Source: Leisingera sp. ANG-M7 (lineage in GTDB: Bacteria > Pseudomonadota > Alphaproteobacteria > Rhodobacterales > Rhodobacteraceae). Taken from it: a stretch of DNA of 64,000 bases. Under the pieces are notes generated by a model. That model searched no databases. It saw only the letters and a list, made by a program, of their open reading frames with translations, and was not told where the DNA came from. Shown here piece by piece: positions 26,952 to 36,134 of the stretch; position 1 is the first letter of the stretch, and the number at the start of each line of letters is the position of its first letter. The stretch covers positions 98,481 to 162,480 of the forward strand of contig NZ_JWLI01000008.1 in NCBI RefSeq assembly GCF_000813965.1. Reading direction: 5' to 3'. The position numbers and the translations under genes were made by a program.

Positions 26952-27539
26952 ATGGCACGCACCCAAGGTTCCCACTCCGATATCACCGGCCCCCGCATCC
27001 GCGAGGCGGCCCTGCGGCTGTTTGCGCAGCATGGCTATGCCGCCGTCTCGATGCGCCAGATCGCCAAGGAGGTCGGCGTGCAGGCGGGCGCCCTGTACAA
27101 TTACACGCCGGACAAGCAGAGCCTGCTATTCAACTTGATGGCGGGCCATATGGCAGAGCTGCAGGCGGCCTGGGATTCGGTGCCGCAGGCGGACAGTGCG
27201 CTGGAACGGCTGCGCGCCTTCACCGGCTTTCACATCCGCTTTCACCTGGAGCGTCCGGATGCGGTGTTCATCGCCTATATGGAGCTGCGCAACCTGACGG
27301 AGGAGAATTTCACCGTCATCGAATCGCTGCGCCGGGACTACGAGAACGGCGTGGAAGGGATCCTGAAACAAGGGGTCGAGCAGGGCGTGTTCGCCATTCC
27401 CGACACCAAGATCGCAACACTGGCGGTGATTGCGATGCTGAACGGCGTCAACACTTGGTACCGCTCAGAGGGGCGGCTGTCGCTGGACGAGGTGGAGCGG
27501 GTCTATTGGGGCATGGTGCAGAAGGCGGTCAGCACGTGA
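26952..27539 (+). CDS. TetR-family transcriptional regulator
   Basis: A 195-residue TetR-family protein with an N-terminal helix-turn-helix (about residues 13-58; RIREAALRLFAQHGYAAVSM, then QIAKEVGVQAGALYNY) and a C-terminal ligand domain of the TetR_C family common in acyl-CoA regulators. The palindrome at 26923 is its probable binding site. It is translationally coupled to the GNAT gene. The ligand is unknown. Confidence 0.92.
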   Translation: MARTQGSHSDITGPRIREAALRLFAQHGYAAVSMRQIAKEVGVQAGALYNYTPDKQSLLFNLMAGHMAELQAAWDSVPQADSALERLRAFTGFHIRFHLERPDAVFIAYMELRNLTEENFTVIESLRRDYENGVEGILKQGVEQGVFAIPDTKIATLAVIAMLNGVNTWYRSEGRLSLDEVERVYWGMVQKAVST

Positions 27540-28015
27540 GCTTGCTGAGTTTGACGACCAAGCGGTTGAAGGCAGCGCCTTGGCAAGATCTGACAGCGGC
27601 GGAGCTGGCGGGCTTGTTTGCGCCGAAAGTGGTGCAATGGCTGCCGGACGGGTTTCTGGCACAGGGCAGCGATCAGAGCCGCCGCGAATTCCTGGCGGCT
27701 GTGTCGCAGCAAGCCGAAGTGGCGGCCCTTCGCAGTACAGCGGATGAGGGCATCGGGCTGATCATCCTGTCCATTCCGAAAGCGGGCAGCAGCATCCGGA
27801 ACCTGGGATATCTCTTTACCGAAGCCGCCTGGGGGCAGGGGCTGGCGAGCGAACTGATCGGCGGATTGCAGGCGCATTTCGGCGGCAGCGGCGTTACTTT
27901 GTCGGGCGGGGTGATGCAGGAAAACGCCGCCTCAGCCCGGGTGCTGGAGAAAGCCGGTTTCACTCCGTCGGCCGAAGGGGATGAGATCATCTACAGCTGG
28001 ACTGCCGGCGGCTGA
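27536..28015 (+). CDS. GNAT-family N-acetyltransferase
   Basis: A 159-residue protein resembling RimJ/RimL-type GNATs: N-terminal L-T-T-K-R-L, central GYLFTEAAWGQGLASELI (acetyl-CoA loop and helix) and C-terminal NAASARVLEKAGF. A GTG start at 27536 overlaps the TetR stop (GTGA), which fixes this start over in-frame sequence inside the tetR gene. Substrate unknown; the pairing with TetR suggests joint regulation. Confidence 0.85.
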   Translation: MSLLSLTTKRLKAAPWQDLTAAELAGLFAPKVVQWLPDGFLAQGSDQSRREFLAAVSQQAEVAALRSTADEGIGLIILSIPKAGSSIRNLGYLFTEAAWGQGLASELIGGLQAHFGGSGVTLSGGVMQENAASARVLEKAGFTPSAEGDEIIYSWTAGG

Positions 28016-28022
28016 CGATCAG

Positions 28023-28325
28023 TCAGCTCAGCAGCCCGATCATGTCGTAGTGGTCGATCTGACGGCTCAGCACCATCGGATCCTCCTCAGGCAGCACATG
28101 GGGCTGTTCCCAGTCCTCGCCGGCAAAGGCCTTCAGTGCCTCGACGCTTTCCCAGACCATCACCACGCAGAATGTGGCAGGGGATTCGGGCCGCGGCAGC
28201 CCTGCGGTGACCGACACAAGTCCGCGCTGGCGGCGCACATGCGGCACCGCGGTATCGGTCAGAAAGGTCTTGAAGTCCTGGATCTTGTCGTCGCGGACGG
28301 TGGCACGGAATACCCGGATAATCAT
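28023..28325 (-). CDS. Antibiotic biosynthesis monooxygenase (ABM) fold protein
   Basis: A 100-residue protein with a dimeric ferredoxin-like ABM fold (MIIRVFRATVRDDKI start, FCVVMVWESVEALKAFAG centre). ATG 28325 has GGGGAG upstream; longer in-frame starts cross a promoter-like region. The family includes haem-degrading and quinol monooxygenases, but many members have no known activity. It converges with the GNAT gene, 7 bp apart. Confidence 0.8.
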   Translation of the reverse strand: MIIRVFRATVRDDKIQDFKTFLTDTAVPHVRRQRGLVSVTAGLPRPESPATFCVVMVWESVEALKAFAGEDWEQPHVLPEEDPMVLSRQIDHYDMIGLLS

Positions 28326-28452
28326 CACTCTCCCCATCACTCGTTGAACGGGGAGAGTATAGCACATCATCAGTGCCTTTTGCGGTCCGATACGGTTCGT
28401 GCGCGGGCTTGTTGCGCCGTGTACAGGGAAAAGTGGACACCGGTTTTCCGGT

Positions 28453-29364
28453 TCAGTGCGCGGGCTTGATGAAGGTGCGGTTGCGTAGGTCACGGAAGGC
28501 CTGGTGCAACTCTTCCTGTGTGTTCATCACGATCGGGCCGTGCCAGGCCACCGGTTCGTTGATCGGCGCGCCGGAGATTAGCAGGAAGCGCACGCCCTCT
28601 GGGCCAGCCTGCACAGTGATTTCATCGCCGGTGCCAAAGCGGATCAGGGTGCGGTCGCCGGACAGGTCGCGGATGTTGACCTCCTGGCCTGCGACTTCTT
28701 TTTCCAGCAGCACCCCTTGCGGGGCGGAGGCATCGGCAAAGGCCGCTTCGCCTTCGAACACATAGGCAAAGGCCCGGCGGTAGGTGTCGACCGGCAGGGT
28801 CTTCTTCACCCCTGCCGGAATGAAGACGTCCAGGTACTGCGGGTCGGCGGCGATGCCGTCGACCAGCCCGCGCTTGCCCCAGAAATCGCCGGCGATCACC
28901 TTTACCCGGGTGCCGTCATCGTCGATGATCTCAGGTATTTCGGTGCCTTTGATGTCCTGATAGCGCGGCGCGGTCATTTTCTGGCTGGCGGGCAGGTTGC
29001 CCCACAGCTGGAAGCCGTGCATCTGGCCCTTGGCGTTGCCCGCGGGCATCTCCTGATGGAGGATGCCCGACCCGGCGGTCATCCACTGAACGTCGCCGGC
29101 GCCCAGAGTGCCTTCATTGCCCAGCGAGTCGCCGTGTTCAACCGTGCCTGCCAGCACATAGGTGATGGTCTCGATGCCGCGGTGCGGATGCCAGGGGAAG
29201 CCGCGCAGGTAGTCCTCCGGATTATTGTTGCGGAAATCGTCGAACAGCAGGAACGGGTCCAGTTCCGACGGGTCCTGAAAGCCGAAGGCGCGGTGCAGTT
29301 TGACGCCTGCGCCCTCGGTATGGGGCTGCGCGTCGCGGGTTTCCAGAATGGGTCTGAGGGACAT
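28453..29364 (-). CDS. Pirin family protein
   Basis: A 303-residue bicupin. ATG 29364 has AGGAGA upstream. The N-terminal cupin carries the pirin metal motif HPHRGIETITYVL with further His/Glu ligands (GILHQEM), and a C-terminal pirin_C cupin follows. Bacterial pirins can show quercetin dioxygenase activity or act as redox-sensitive regulators. The role here is not evident from context. Confidence 0.93.
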   Translation of the reverse strand: MSLRPILETRDAQPHTEGAGVKLHRAFGFQDPSELDPFLLFDDFRNNNPEDYLRGFPWHPHRGIETITYVLAGTVEHGDSLGNEGTLGAGDVQWMTAGSGILHQEMPAGNAKGQMHGFQLWGNLPASQKMTAPRYQDIKGTEIPEIIDDDGTRVKVIAGDFWGKRGLVDGIAADPQYLDVFIPAGVKKTLPVDTYRRAFAYVFEGEAAFADASAPQGVLLEKEVAGQEVNIRDLSGDRTLIRFGTGDEITVQAGPEGVRFLLISGAPINEPVAWHGPIVMNTQEELHQAFRDLRNRTFIKPAH

Positions 29365-29544
29365 TGCGTGTCTCCTGTGAACGGTATGTGCCGTCAAAAT
29401 AGAACGTGCGCAGCTCCGCTGAAACAGGCTGCAGGCCACGCCTCCTGTGCGCAGGTGAACAGAGGTCCCGCAGCCCGCAGGCTGCCAGGTCTAACGGGAA
29501 GCAGTGCCGGAGACGCCAAGTACGGGCGGGGGCCCTCGTGCTAG

Positions 29545-30732
29545 TCAGTCCTGACCGGGCGAAGATGCGGCCCACCAGTCAGCCGGTTTGCGCCGCCCGC
29601 CGTGTTTGCCGGCCAGCCGCAGTGCCAGTTTGCGGAAGGGGCCTAGCGCCAGTTTCAGCCACAGCCGGTTGCGGTGCCTGGAATAATCCCGGTTGAACGG
29701 GCAGACCCGCATGCAAATCGCGCAATCCGAAGCCATTTTGGCCCAGAAGGAAAAGCATTTCTCTGCATCAGAGGTCCATTTTTTCACGCCCTTGATGGCC
29801 GAGACATTGGATGTCTGCGTTGATGGCGGCCCATAAGGCAGGGCCTTGACCGGGCAAGCATCAGCACATTTGGTGCAGATGTCGCAGAACGCCTTCACCC
29901 CCCGGGGTTTCGGGACGTCATGCACCAGCGGCAGGTTCGTGAAGATCTTAGAAAATCTGAGGCGCGGCCCGAATTCTGGCGTGATCACCATCTGGTTGCG
30001 GGCGTATTCGCCGAGACCAGCCTTCACCGCATAGGGGATCACCAGACCGGTATCGTTCATCGATGGCACCGCCTCATAGCCCAGATTGCGGATATAGGCG
30101 GCAAGCTGCATCACTATGGAGGCCTCGTGGCTGTACTCCCGCCCTGTCGCGGCACCTGCCAGGGCTGAGGGGTAGGTGGTGACCAGCTCTTTGTCCATCT
30201 CATGACCCAGCACGATCACGCCGGTTAGACCCTCGGGCAGATCATGTGGCGCTTCGGACATGTCGCGGGCATCGACGCGGGAGGTGTAGATCCAGCGATC
30301 ATCCATGTCAGTAATGCCGCAAAGATTGGCGCCGAAGAACTTGGCGATGCGCTTTATCTCAGCGGACATTTTTGCCGGGTCGCCGATTTCTAGTGCATCC
30401 TTGGCAACTGGCGTGTCCGGGCGGATGGCGGCCTGGAACCCTTCGCGGATACCCTCTTGCGCCCGGCGGGAGGAGACCACGTCGGAAATCAGCCAGGCCG
30501 CGTTGCGCAGGGCGAAGTCGCGCTGCGTGAAACCGTCGCCGCGGCGTGGCGCTGCTTCCATTCTGTAGGAAGAAAAGAATTTGGCGGTGTGCTTGGACTT
30601 TATACGGTCATCCCAGAAAGCACGGGTGAAGATGTCGTTGCGCTGAGTGAACCGTTCGAAGTCATCGGTGACTTCGATTCCTGCGGCTGCATCGCCGTCA
30701 CGCTGGGGCGGGGTGTTCTGGGGCCAGGGCAT
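29545..30732 (-). CDS. Reductive-dehalogenase-like cobalamin/Fe-S protein
   Basis: A 395-residue protein with the C-terminal core of reductive dehalogenases: GLGEYARNQMVITPEFGPRL followed by RFSKIFTNLPLV, then two ferredoxin-like cysteine clusters (CDICTKCADACP and CAICMRVCPF). This spelling (TPEFGPR, FTNLPL) is RdhA-like rather than epoxyqueuosine-reductase (QueG) like. It has no Tat signal and is not fused to a reductase domain, so it would be cytoplasmic and need external electrons. RdhA enzymes remove halide from organohalides with cobalamin. It is preceded on the same strand, 53 bp away, by a LysR gene. A QueG-like or other B12 enzyme is the alternative. Confidence 0.7.
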   Translation of the reverse strand: MPWPQNTPPQRDGDAAAGIEVTDDFERFTQRNDIFTRAFWDDRIKSKHTAKFFSSYRMEAAPRRGDGFTQRDFALRNAAWLISDVVSSRRAQEGIREGFQAAIRPDTPVAKDALEIGDPAKMSAEIKRIAKFFGANLCGITDMDDRWIYTSRVDARDMSEAPHDLPEGLTGVIVLGHEMDKELVTTYPSALAGAATGREYSHEASIVMQLAAYIRNLGYEAVPSMNDTGLVIPYAVKAGLGEYARNQMVITPEFGPRLRFSKIFTNLPLVHDVPKPRGVKAFCDICTKCADACPVKALPYGPPSTQTSNVSAIKGVKKWTSDAEKCFSFWAKMASDCAICMRVCPFNRDYSRHRNRLWLKLALGPFRKLALRLAGKHGGRRKPADWWAASSPGQD

Positions 30733-30785
30733 GGGCGGACGCTAACGGGCTGTTCGCTTTCCGGCAAGGGCTGCAGCGTGGGCAA

Positions 30786-31661
30786 TCAGCAGAACAAGGA
30801 GACGATCCAGTCGCGCACCATGGCGGCCTCGGCGCTGTTGGGGGCATCGCCGGCGGCGGGCATCAGATAGTGGCCCTGACCCATCGGGATCTCCGCACCA
30901 GCAACAGGCGCCAGCCGGCCCAGCGACAAGGGCAGTTCAGCATAACGCCGCATCAGCATGGCCACGCCGGCACCTGAAGCTGCCATCTCAATTGCCGCCA
31001 GTGAGGTGTCGACATAGAGCGGAGCCGTGCGGTCCTTGAGTGGACCGCCCGTCTGTTCGGACAGGCGCAGCCAGTGATCCTGGTAGCCGTGGATGTGAAT
31101 CAGCGTCTGGCTGAACAGCTGGTCCACCGATTTCAGCTGCTTCGCCAGCTGCGGCTGTGCTACCGCAATCACGCTTTCGGTTGCCAGCAGGTGCGCACGG
31201 CGGTCGAACCAGCCCGAAGGCCCCAGCCGCAGGTCGATATCGACGTCCTCATCCTGGGTGCTGTCGGCCCAGACGGCGGAGATCAGCCGGATACGGATGT
31301 GCGGGTGGGCCGTGTGAAAGGCGCCCAGCCGCGGCGCCACCCATAAAACCGCGGTGGAAACTGGTGCCCGCAAGGTTACAGTCCGGGTCTGCGCATGGCC
31401 CAGCAGGCCGCGGGTGGAATAGGCGATATCGGTGAGTGCCTGTGCGACCGAGGGATAATAGGCATGGCCCAGCTGGGTCAGTTCCAGGTGTCGGGCGCGT
31501 CGGATGAACAGGGTGATGCCAAAGCTTTTCTCCAGGCTGCGGACCTGGTGGCTGACCGCTGCCTGGGTGAGGCCCAGTTCATCAGCGGCGGCAGTGAAGC
31601 TGTGCAGACGGGCGGCGGCCTCAAACGCGCGCAGCCAGACAAGGTTAGGCAAATCGGACAT
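30786..31661 (-). CDS. LysR-family regulator (GcvA-like)
   Basis: A 291-residue LysR regulator of the GcvA/AmpR subgroup (LPNLVWLRAFEAAARLHSFT start, AADELGLTQAAVSHQVRSLE helix-turn-helix). It lies directly upstream of the dehalogenase-like gene on the same strand and is divergent from the hydroxyacid dehydrogenase at 31771. Either neighbour may be its target; the 109-bp divergent gap is the classical LysR arrangement. Confidence 0.92.
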   Translation of the reverse strand: MSDLPNLVWLRAFEAAARLHSFTAAADELGLTQAAVSHQVRSLEKSFGITLFIRRARHLELTQLGHAYYPSVAQALTDIAYSTRGLLGHAQTRTVTLRAPVSTAVLWVAPRLGAFHTAHPHIRIRLISAVWADSTQDEDVDIDLRLGPSGWFDRRAHLLATESVIAVAQPQLAKQLKSVDQLFSQTLIHIHGYQDHWLRLSEQTGGPLKDRTAPLYVDTSLAAIEMAASGAGVAMLMRRYAELPLSLGRLAPVAGAEIPMGQGHYLMPAAGDAPNSAEAAMVRDWIVSLFC

Positions 31662-31770
31662 TATGTTGCAAAAAATTTGTGGGTCAGGGTGCGTTATTAT
31701 TCGTTTTTGTTTTAGCGCAGGTCAAGCTAGCCCTTTTGCAAGCGATTACCCCCGGGAGGAGAAACGGGAC

Positions 31771-32739
31771 ATGAAAACGGAAATGAAGATCGGCTTCATC
31801 GGCCTGGGCAATGTTGGCGGCAAGCTGGCGGGCAGCCTGGTGCGCAACGGGCTGGATGTGGCTGTGCACGACCTGGACGCGGCGCTGGTTGGAAAATTCG
31901 TGGCGCGCGGTGCAAAGGCTGGCGGCAGCCCCGCGCAAATGATGCAGGACTGCGATGCGGTGATCACATGCCTGCCCAGCCCGGCGGCCTCGGACGCGGT
32001 GGTGACCGAAATGCTGCCGCATGTGAAACCCGGCAAGGTCTGGATGGAAATGTCCACCACCGACGTGGCGGAGGTGAAGCGCCTCGGTGCCTTGGTTACC
32101 GAACGCGGCGGTGAGCCGGTCGATTGTCCGGTTTCCGGCGGCTGCCATCGGGCCGACACCGGCAATATCTCGATCTATGCCGGTTGCGAGCGCGCCACTT
32201 TCGACCGTATCCTGCCGATCCTGACCACCATGGGCCGCCGCATCCTGCATGTGGGAGAGATCGGCAATTCCTCGACCTTGAAGGTGATGACCAACTACCT
32301 GGCCAACCTGAACCTGCTGGCAGTCATGGAAGCGCTGACAGTGATGAAGGCCTGCGGCATGGATCTGGGCATGACATTCGAGGCGATCTCGATGTCCTCG
32401 GGCACCTCCTTTGCGCATGAGACCGAAAGCCAGCTGATCCTGTCCGGCTCGCGCGATGTGAATTTCACCATGGATCTGGTGATGAAGGACATCGGATTGT
32501 TTCAGACCCTGGCCGACCGCCACAACGTGCCGCTGGAATTGTCGCCCCTTATGATCGAGATGATGAAGGACGGTCAGCGCCGCTATGGCGAACGGGCGCA
32601 GTCGGATAGGATGATCGAGCGGCTGGAAGAAGCAACCGGCCTGTCGATCACTGCGCCGGGTTTCCCGCAGGAACTGATCGACGACGAGCCGGAAGAGCCG
32701 GGCTACGAGGTAGTCGTGCGCAGCGCTGCTGCGGAATAA
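31771..32739 (+). CDS. beta-Hydroxyacid dehydrogenase (3-hydroxyisobutyrate dehydrogenase family)
   Basis: A 322-residue NAD(P)-dependent oxidoreductase. ATG 31771 follows GGAGGA at 31755. Family motifs are the N-terminal GFIGLGNVGGKLA (cofactor), DCPVSGGCHRADTG (substrate loop), and TLKVMTNYL with the catalytic Lys. Members reduce tartronate semialdehyde or oxidise 3-hydroxyisobutyrate and related acids. The C-terminus (about 20 acidic residues) is longer than in GarR. Specificity unknown; likely controlled by the divergent LysR. Confidence 0.88.
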   Translation: MKTEMKIGFIGLGNVGGKLAGSLVRNGLDVAVHDLDAALVGKFVARGAKAGGSPAQMMQDCDAVITCLPSPAASDAVVTEMLPHVKPGKVWMEMSTTDVAEVKRLGALVTERGGEPVDCPVSGGCHRADTGNISIYAGCERATFDRILPILTTMGRRILHVGEIGNSSTLKVMTNYLANLNLLAVMEALTVMKACGMDLGMTFEAISMSSGTSFAHETESQLILSGSRDVNFTMDLVMKDIGLFQTLADRHNVPLELSPLMIEMMKDGQRRYGERAQSDRMIERLEEATGLSITAPGFPQELIDDEPEEPGYEVVVRSAAAE

Positions 32740-32767
32740 GTTTCCCCAAAACAGCACGGCTGCGGTC

Positions 32768-32800
32768 AGCCCCCGGTGCGCCGGGGGCTGTTTTCTTTTG
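32768..32800 (+). terminator. Rho-independent terminator
   Basis: AGCCCCCGG-TGCG-CCGGGGGCT (9-bp stem, 4-base loop, 32768-32789) followed by G and TTTTCTTTT, 28 bp after the dehydrogenase stop. A textbook terminator. Confidence 0.92.
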
Positions 32801-32844
32801 CGGATCCGGTCTATGCCCGGCTGAGCAGCAAAGGGGAGCAGCGG

Positions 32845-33321
32845 ATGAGCAAGGAAGTTCTGGCCACAATCGAGGCCTCGGCCAGCCGGCGTGTGATGGG
32901 AACGGTGATGCTGGGCTTGACCGGCTGCCTGCTGGTCTATGTCGCCTTTGCGGCGCCGCCTTCACCGGCCTGGCTTCTGTTCCTGCTGGTGGTTGGGGCA
33001 GGGGCCCTGTGGCTGGCCGTCCGGATGTGGCAGGCTACTGTTCACAGGATTGAGCTCACGCCGGAAGAGCTGCGCTGCTCTGACGGGCAAGTGATCGCGC
33101 TGGTAGAGGATATTGAAGCCATCGACCGCGGCTTCTTTGCCTTCAAGCCGTCCAACGGTTTTTTGGTCCGAACCAGCACCCAAGGCGGCCGGGCCTGGAT
33201 GCCAGGGTTGTGGTGGCGGTCCGGCCGGCGGATCGGCATTGGCGGGGTGACGCCCGGATCGCAGGGCAAGGCCATGTCAGAAATTTTGGCCGCGATGCTG
33301 GTGCGACGCGGCCAAAGCTGA
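32845..33321 (+). CDS. Two-helix membrane protein, hypothetical
   Basis: A 158-residue protein; ATG 32845 has a GGGGAGCAG site. Two adjacent transmembrane helices (about residues 17-55) precede a soluble domain with PH-like beta pattern (VHRIELTPEELRCSDGQ, then WMPGLWWRSGRRIGIGG). No named family is recognised. It is convergent with the Tad genes. Confidence 0.7.
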   Translation: MSKEVLATIEASASRRVMGTVMLGLTGCLLVYVAFAAPPSPAWLLFLLVVGAGALWLAVRMWQATVHRIELTPEELRCSDGQVIALVEDIEAIDRGFFAFKPSNGFLVRTSTQGGRAWMPGLWWRSGRRIGIGGVTPGSQGKAMSEILAAMLVRRGQS

Positions 33322-33341
33322 TTGGTTGATCCGTTAACTGA

Positions 33342-33971
33342 TCAGGCCGGCGGCGAAACCTTTTCGGCGTCGTCGTTGTGGTTGTTGCCATTGCCCTTGT
33401 CCTCGAGGAAGACAACCTGAGGTGCAAAGCGTGGGCGGGTGAACACGAAGTTCTGAACGTCCAGAAGCGGCAGGCCGATGTTGAAGGCCGGGGTCACTTC
33501 GTTCCAGGTTTCCACCACGATCACGCGTTCCTGATCGTACATCGCAGGCAGTTTGTCCTCGGCGTCAGCAATAGAACCATCGTCCCATTCCGTGAAGGTA
33601 GAGCCGCGGACTTTTGACCAGTCGACATAGTAGCTCTGATCGCCCTCATCCCAGCGAACGACAGTGATACGGGTCGACAGGGAGGTATCGCCGCGCACCA
33701 GCTCCGTTGCCAGCGCGTGCATGCTGTCGATGTAGGTCTCGTTCACGTAGTTGGTCTCACGCGAGATCAGGTCAGAGACCGTGTAGGCCGCTTTCAGGTT
33801 GACGTTCTCCTGGCGGAAGGCATCGAAGAACGTATAGATTGCGGCGAACATGAACATCAGCAGCGGGGCATAGATGGCGAACTCCATCGAAACGCTGCCC
33901 TTGGTGTTTTCAACGAAGCCGCGCAGCGGTAGCGGAGTCCGGTTGGAAAGGCGGGAAATAAGCGTCAGCAT
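33342..33971 (-). CDS. TadE/TadF-like pseudopilin
   Basis: A 209-residue protein with a TadE-type N-terminus: GSVSMEFAIYAPLLMFMFAA, with the Glu at position 5 of the hydrophobic helix as in type IV-like pilins. ATG 33971 follows a GAGGT site. It is the last gene of a three-gene minus-strand operon. TadE-like minor pilins take part in Flp pilus assembly and surface adhesion. Confidence 0.85.
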   Translation of the reverse strand: MLTLISRLSNRTPLPLRGFVENTKGSVSMEFAIYAPLLMFMFAAIYTFFDAFRQENVNLKAAYTVSDLISRETNYVNETYIDSMHALATELVRGDTSLSTRITVVRWDEGDQSYYVDWSKVRGSTFTEWDDGSIADAEDKLPAMYDQERVIVVETWNEVTPAFNIGLPLLDVQNFVFTRPRFAPQVVFLEDKGNGNNHNDDAEKVSPPA

Positions 33972-33975
33972 GGCG

Positions 33976-34512
33976 TTACCTCGGTTCCTGGACAAAGGCA
34001 GAAGATGCAATCAGCTGAATGCGGCCGTCTTCGTCCTGTGCAATATGGGAGGCAAGCCCCCAGCTCGGGAAAATCGGATTGAACTTCATGCAGGCCCGCA
34101 AGAACATCAGTTCGTTAGACTGGCCGTTTTCAAAGCTCCGCACGGGCTGAACGTCGTCAATGACGTCGATACAATCCGGCGTCGGATCAATCTCAGCCAT
34201 GTTGAACGGGTCCAGGCGGATCATCTCCAGCCGCAGCGAGTCCGAGCAGTTGCTGATGAAGCCTGAGCGGGCGCAGATCGCGTCGCGCAGCTGATCGTGC
34301 TGCAGGTCGGCGCCGGTGCTGAGGCGAATGTCGCGGACAGTCTGATCCACGGCGCGCTCCAGCTGGGAATGGCGCAGGTTGATGATGCCGAGTTCGACCG
34401 TGGCCAGCAGGATCATAAGGAAGGCTGGGACGATGATGGCAAATTCCATTGTAGCATTGCCATCCTCACGGTGCCGGAACCGGCGCAGGGCGGTTTGGAT
34501 ACGGTGTGTCAT
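33976..34512 (-). CDS. tadE: TadE-like pseudopilin
   Basis: A 178-residue protein with the pseudopilin segment DGNATMEFAIIVPAFLMILL and a hydrophilic extracytoplasmic domain containing four or more Cys. The start overlaps the upstream VWA gene by 4 bp and the stop is 4 bp from the next gene, so the three are translated together. Part of a Tad/Flp-type system whose secretion machinery is not in the window. Confidence 0.85.
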   Translation of the reverse strand: MTHRIQTALRRFRHREDGNATMEFAIIVPAFLMILLATVELGIINLRHSQLERAVDQTVRDIRLSTGADLQHDQLRDAICARSGFISNCSDSLRLEMIRLDPFNMAEIDPTPDCIDVIDDVQPVRSFENGQSNELMFLRACMKFNPIFPSWGLASHIAQDEDGRIQLIASSAFVQEPR

Positions 34513-36134
34513 TGGGTTAGCCTCAGCTGACGGATGGAAGTCGCAATTGACGAGAAGGCGTCGGTGATCTCCAGGCCATCCACGTCAAAGAAGTGGGCGG
34601 GGGAGCTGGCGCAGTCCTCGAGGACCTTGATGCCGCCGGACGGGGCTTCGAAGCCGACCGAGTAGACGATAACACCCTGATCCTTGGTGATGTCGCAGAT
34701 GTGCTTGGTGTGCTGGTCCTTGGCGACACGGTTGTGGAAGTACCGGCCTGCATGGAACCAGTCGGCCCAGGCGCTGCTGCTGAACTCGTAGACGTATTTG
34801 GCAATCCAGGCCAGCGAGGCGCGGGCATGCAGCTCCGGATAGGTCAGGCGGGAGGAGGTGCCTTCCTCGGTGTGGGTCGTGCAGCCATAGTAGTTGCAGG
34901 TTTGATACGTGCCCTCGCCGTAGGGATGGTCTTCCCAGCGGTTCAGATGTTCCCAATAGTAGTTCTTGGTGCCGTTGGAATGGTAGACGGAGTAGCTATC
35001 CGAAGTGGGGTTGTACCACACGTCGGAGTCGCCTTCCCGCCGCGACGGGTTCACCATGTACTGGTTGGTGTTCTGGCCGTCCGACATCAGGATGATGATC
35101 TTCAGCGTGTCGCCGCTGCCGTAGTCGGTGGGGCGGTCCACGAAAGATGCATCGATTACGCCATCGGCGATCAGGTCGTTCACAACCGGACGTGCAGTTG
35201 GATCGAGCAAGGCACTGCCCCACTTCATGCCAATGTCGATGGAGGTGTTGCCGCTTGCAGTCAGCTTGTCGATATGCTCGTGCAGCAACGCAGCGTTGTT
35301 GGTCAGAGGCAGGATCTGGGAGCCGTCCCGGGTCGGGCAAACAGGCGTGGAGATCATGTTCTCCGAATAGGTGAACGTGTCGAAATGCGCGGTGCGCTCG
35401 AGGTTTTCATCGCGGGGCAGCGTATGTTTGCTGAACTGATCCTTGATGAAGTTCACGCAGAAGGAATAGTTATGCTCCTGGGTGACGTTTGTGTACTGGC
35501 TCAGCAGCGCTTCACCCACATTCACCTGTGTGGCGTAAGGGATGATCGAGATCGACAGATTGTCGACGTCGGTGTTCTGGGTGATCTGATCTACAAAGCT
35601 GTGTGCTGCGGCCTTCAGGTTGACCAGCCGGCTGTTGCGGGACATCGACCCGGAAATGTCGAGAACCATGGAGATTTCGACAGCGCCGATGGTCTCTTCG
35701 GCCCGGGAATTCGCATAAACCGGAAGGTCGCCGACGCCAGCGAACTTCAGCAGGTGTGCAGGGAAGGTCGCGTTGATCGTGCTTTCAACACTCTTGTAGC
35801 CCAGTGACTGTTCCACTTCCGGCTCGCTGTAGTAGTCGGCGAGCCCTGCCTTGGTCAGATACTCCTGAACAACCGTTGCCGGGTCCTGCTGCTGATCAAG
35901 GTCGGCAGCCGCAAGAACGGCACGGTCCAGTGTGTATTGCAAAGTGGTGCGGTCGCGCTCCATTCGCATCAAATCAACGCCCATACCGCCAGCGGCCAGC
36001 ATAAGGAGCAGCGTGATAATCATCGGTTTTGCCAGAACGCCATCCTCTTCCCGCAGGAAGCCTCTGGCCTTTTTCAGGCAGCGCAACATGAGCGGATTGC
36101 TCAGCGCAGTTGAATTCTTGTGGTGCTTACTCAT
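34509..36134 (-). CDS. tadG: TadG-like von Willebrand factor A domain protein
   Basis: A 541-residue protein with a Tad-type N-terminal helix (KPMIITLLLMLAAGGMGVDLMRMERD) and a large VWA domain with the MIDAS motif DISGSMS (residues about 158-164), a T/S position and ILMSDGQNTNQY. TadG proteins anchor or adjust the Flp pilus at the envelope. An insert rich in Tyr/His/Trp/Asn (about residues 370-440) interrupts the VWA fold and may be surface-exposed. Confidence 0.85.
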   Translation of the reverse strand: MSKHHKNSTALSNPLMLRCLKKARGFLREEDGVLAKPMIITLLLMLAAGGMGVDLMRMERDRTTLQYTLDRAVLAAADLDQQQDPATVVQEYLTKAGLADYYSEPEVEQSLGYKSVESTINATFPAHLLKFAGVGDLPVYANSRAEETIGAVEISMVLDISGSMSRNSRLVNLKAAAHSFVDQITQNTDVDNLSISIIPYATQVNVGEALLSQYTNVTQEHNYSFCVNFIKDQFSKHTLPRDENLERTAHFDTFTYSENMISTPVCPTRDGSQILPLTNNAALLHEHIDKLTASGNTSIDIGMKWGSALLDPTARPVVNDLIADGVIDASFVDRPTDYGSGDTLKIIILMSDGQNTNQYMVNPSRREGDSDVWYNPTSDSYSVYHSNGTKNYYWEHLNRWEDHPYGEGTYQTCNYYGCTTHTEEGTSSRLTYPELHARASLAWIAKYVYEFSSSAWADWFHAGRYFHNRVAKDQHTKHICDITKDQGVIVYSVGFEAPSGGIKVLEDCASSPAHFFDVDGLEITDAFSSIATSIRQLRLTQ

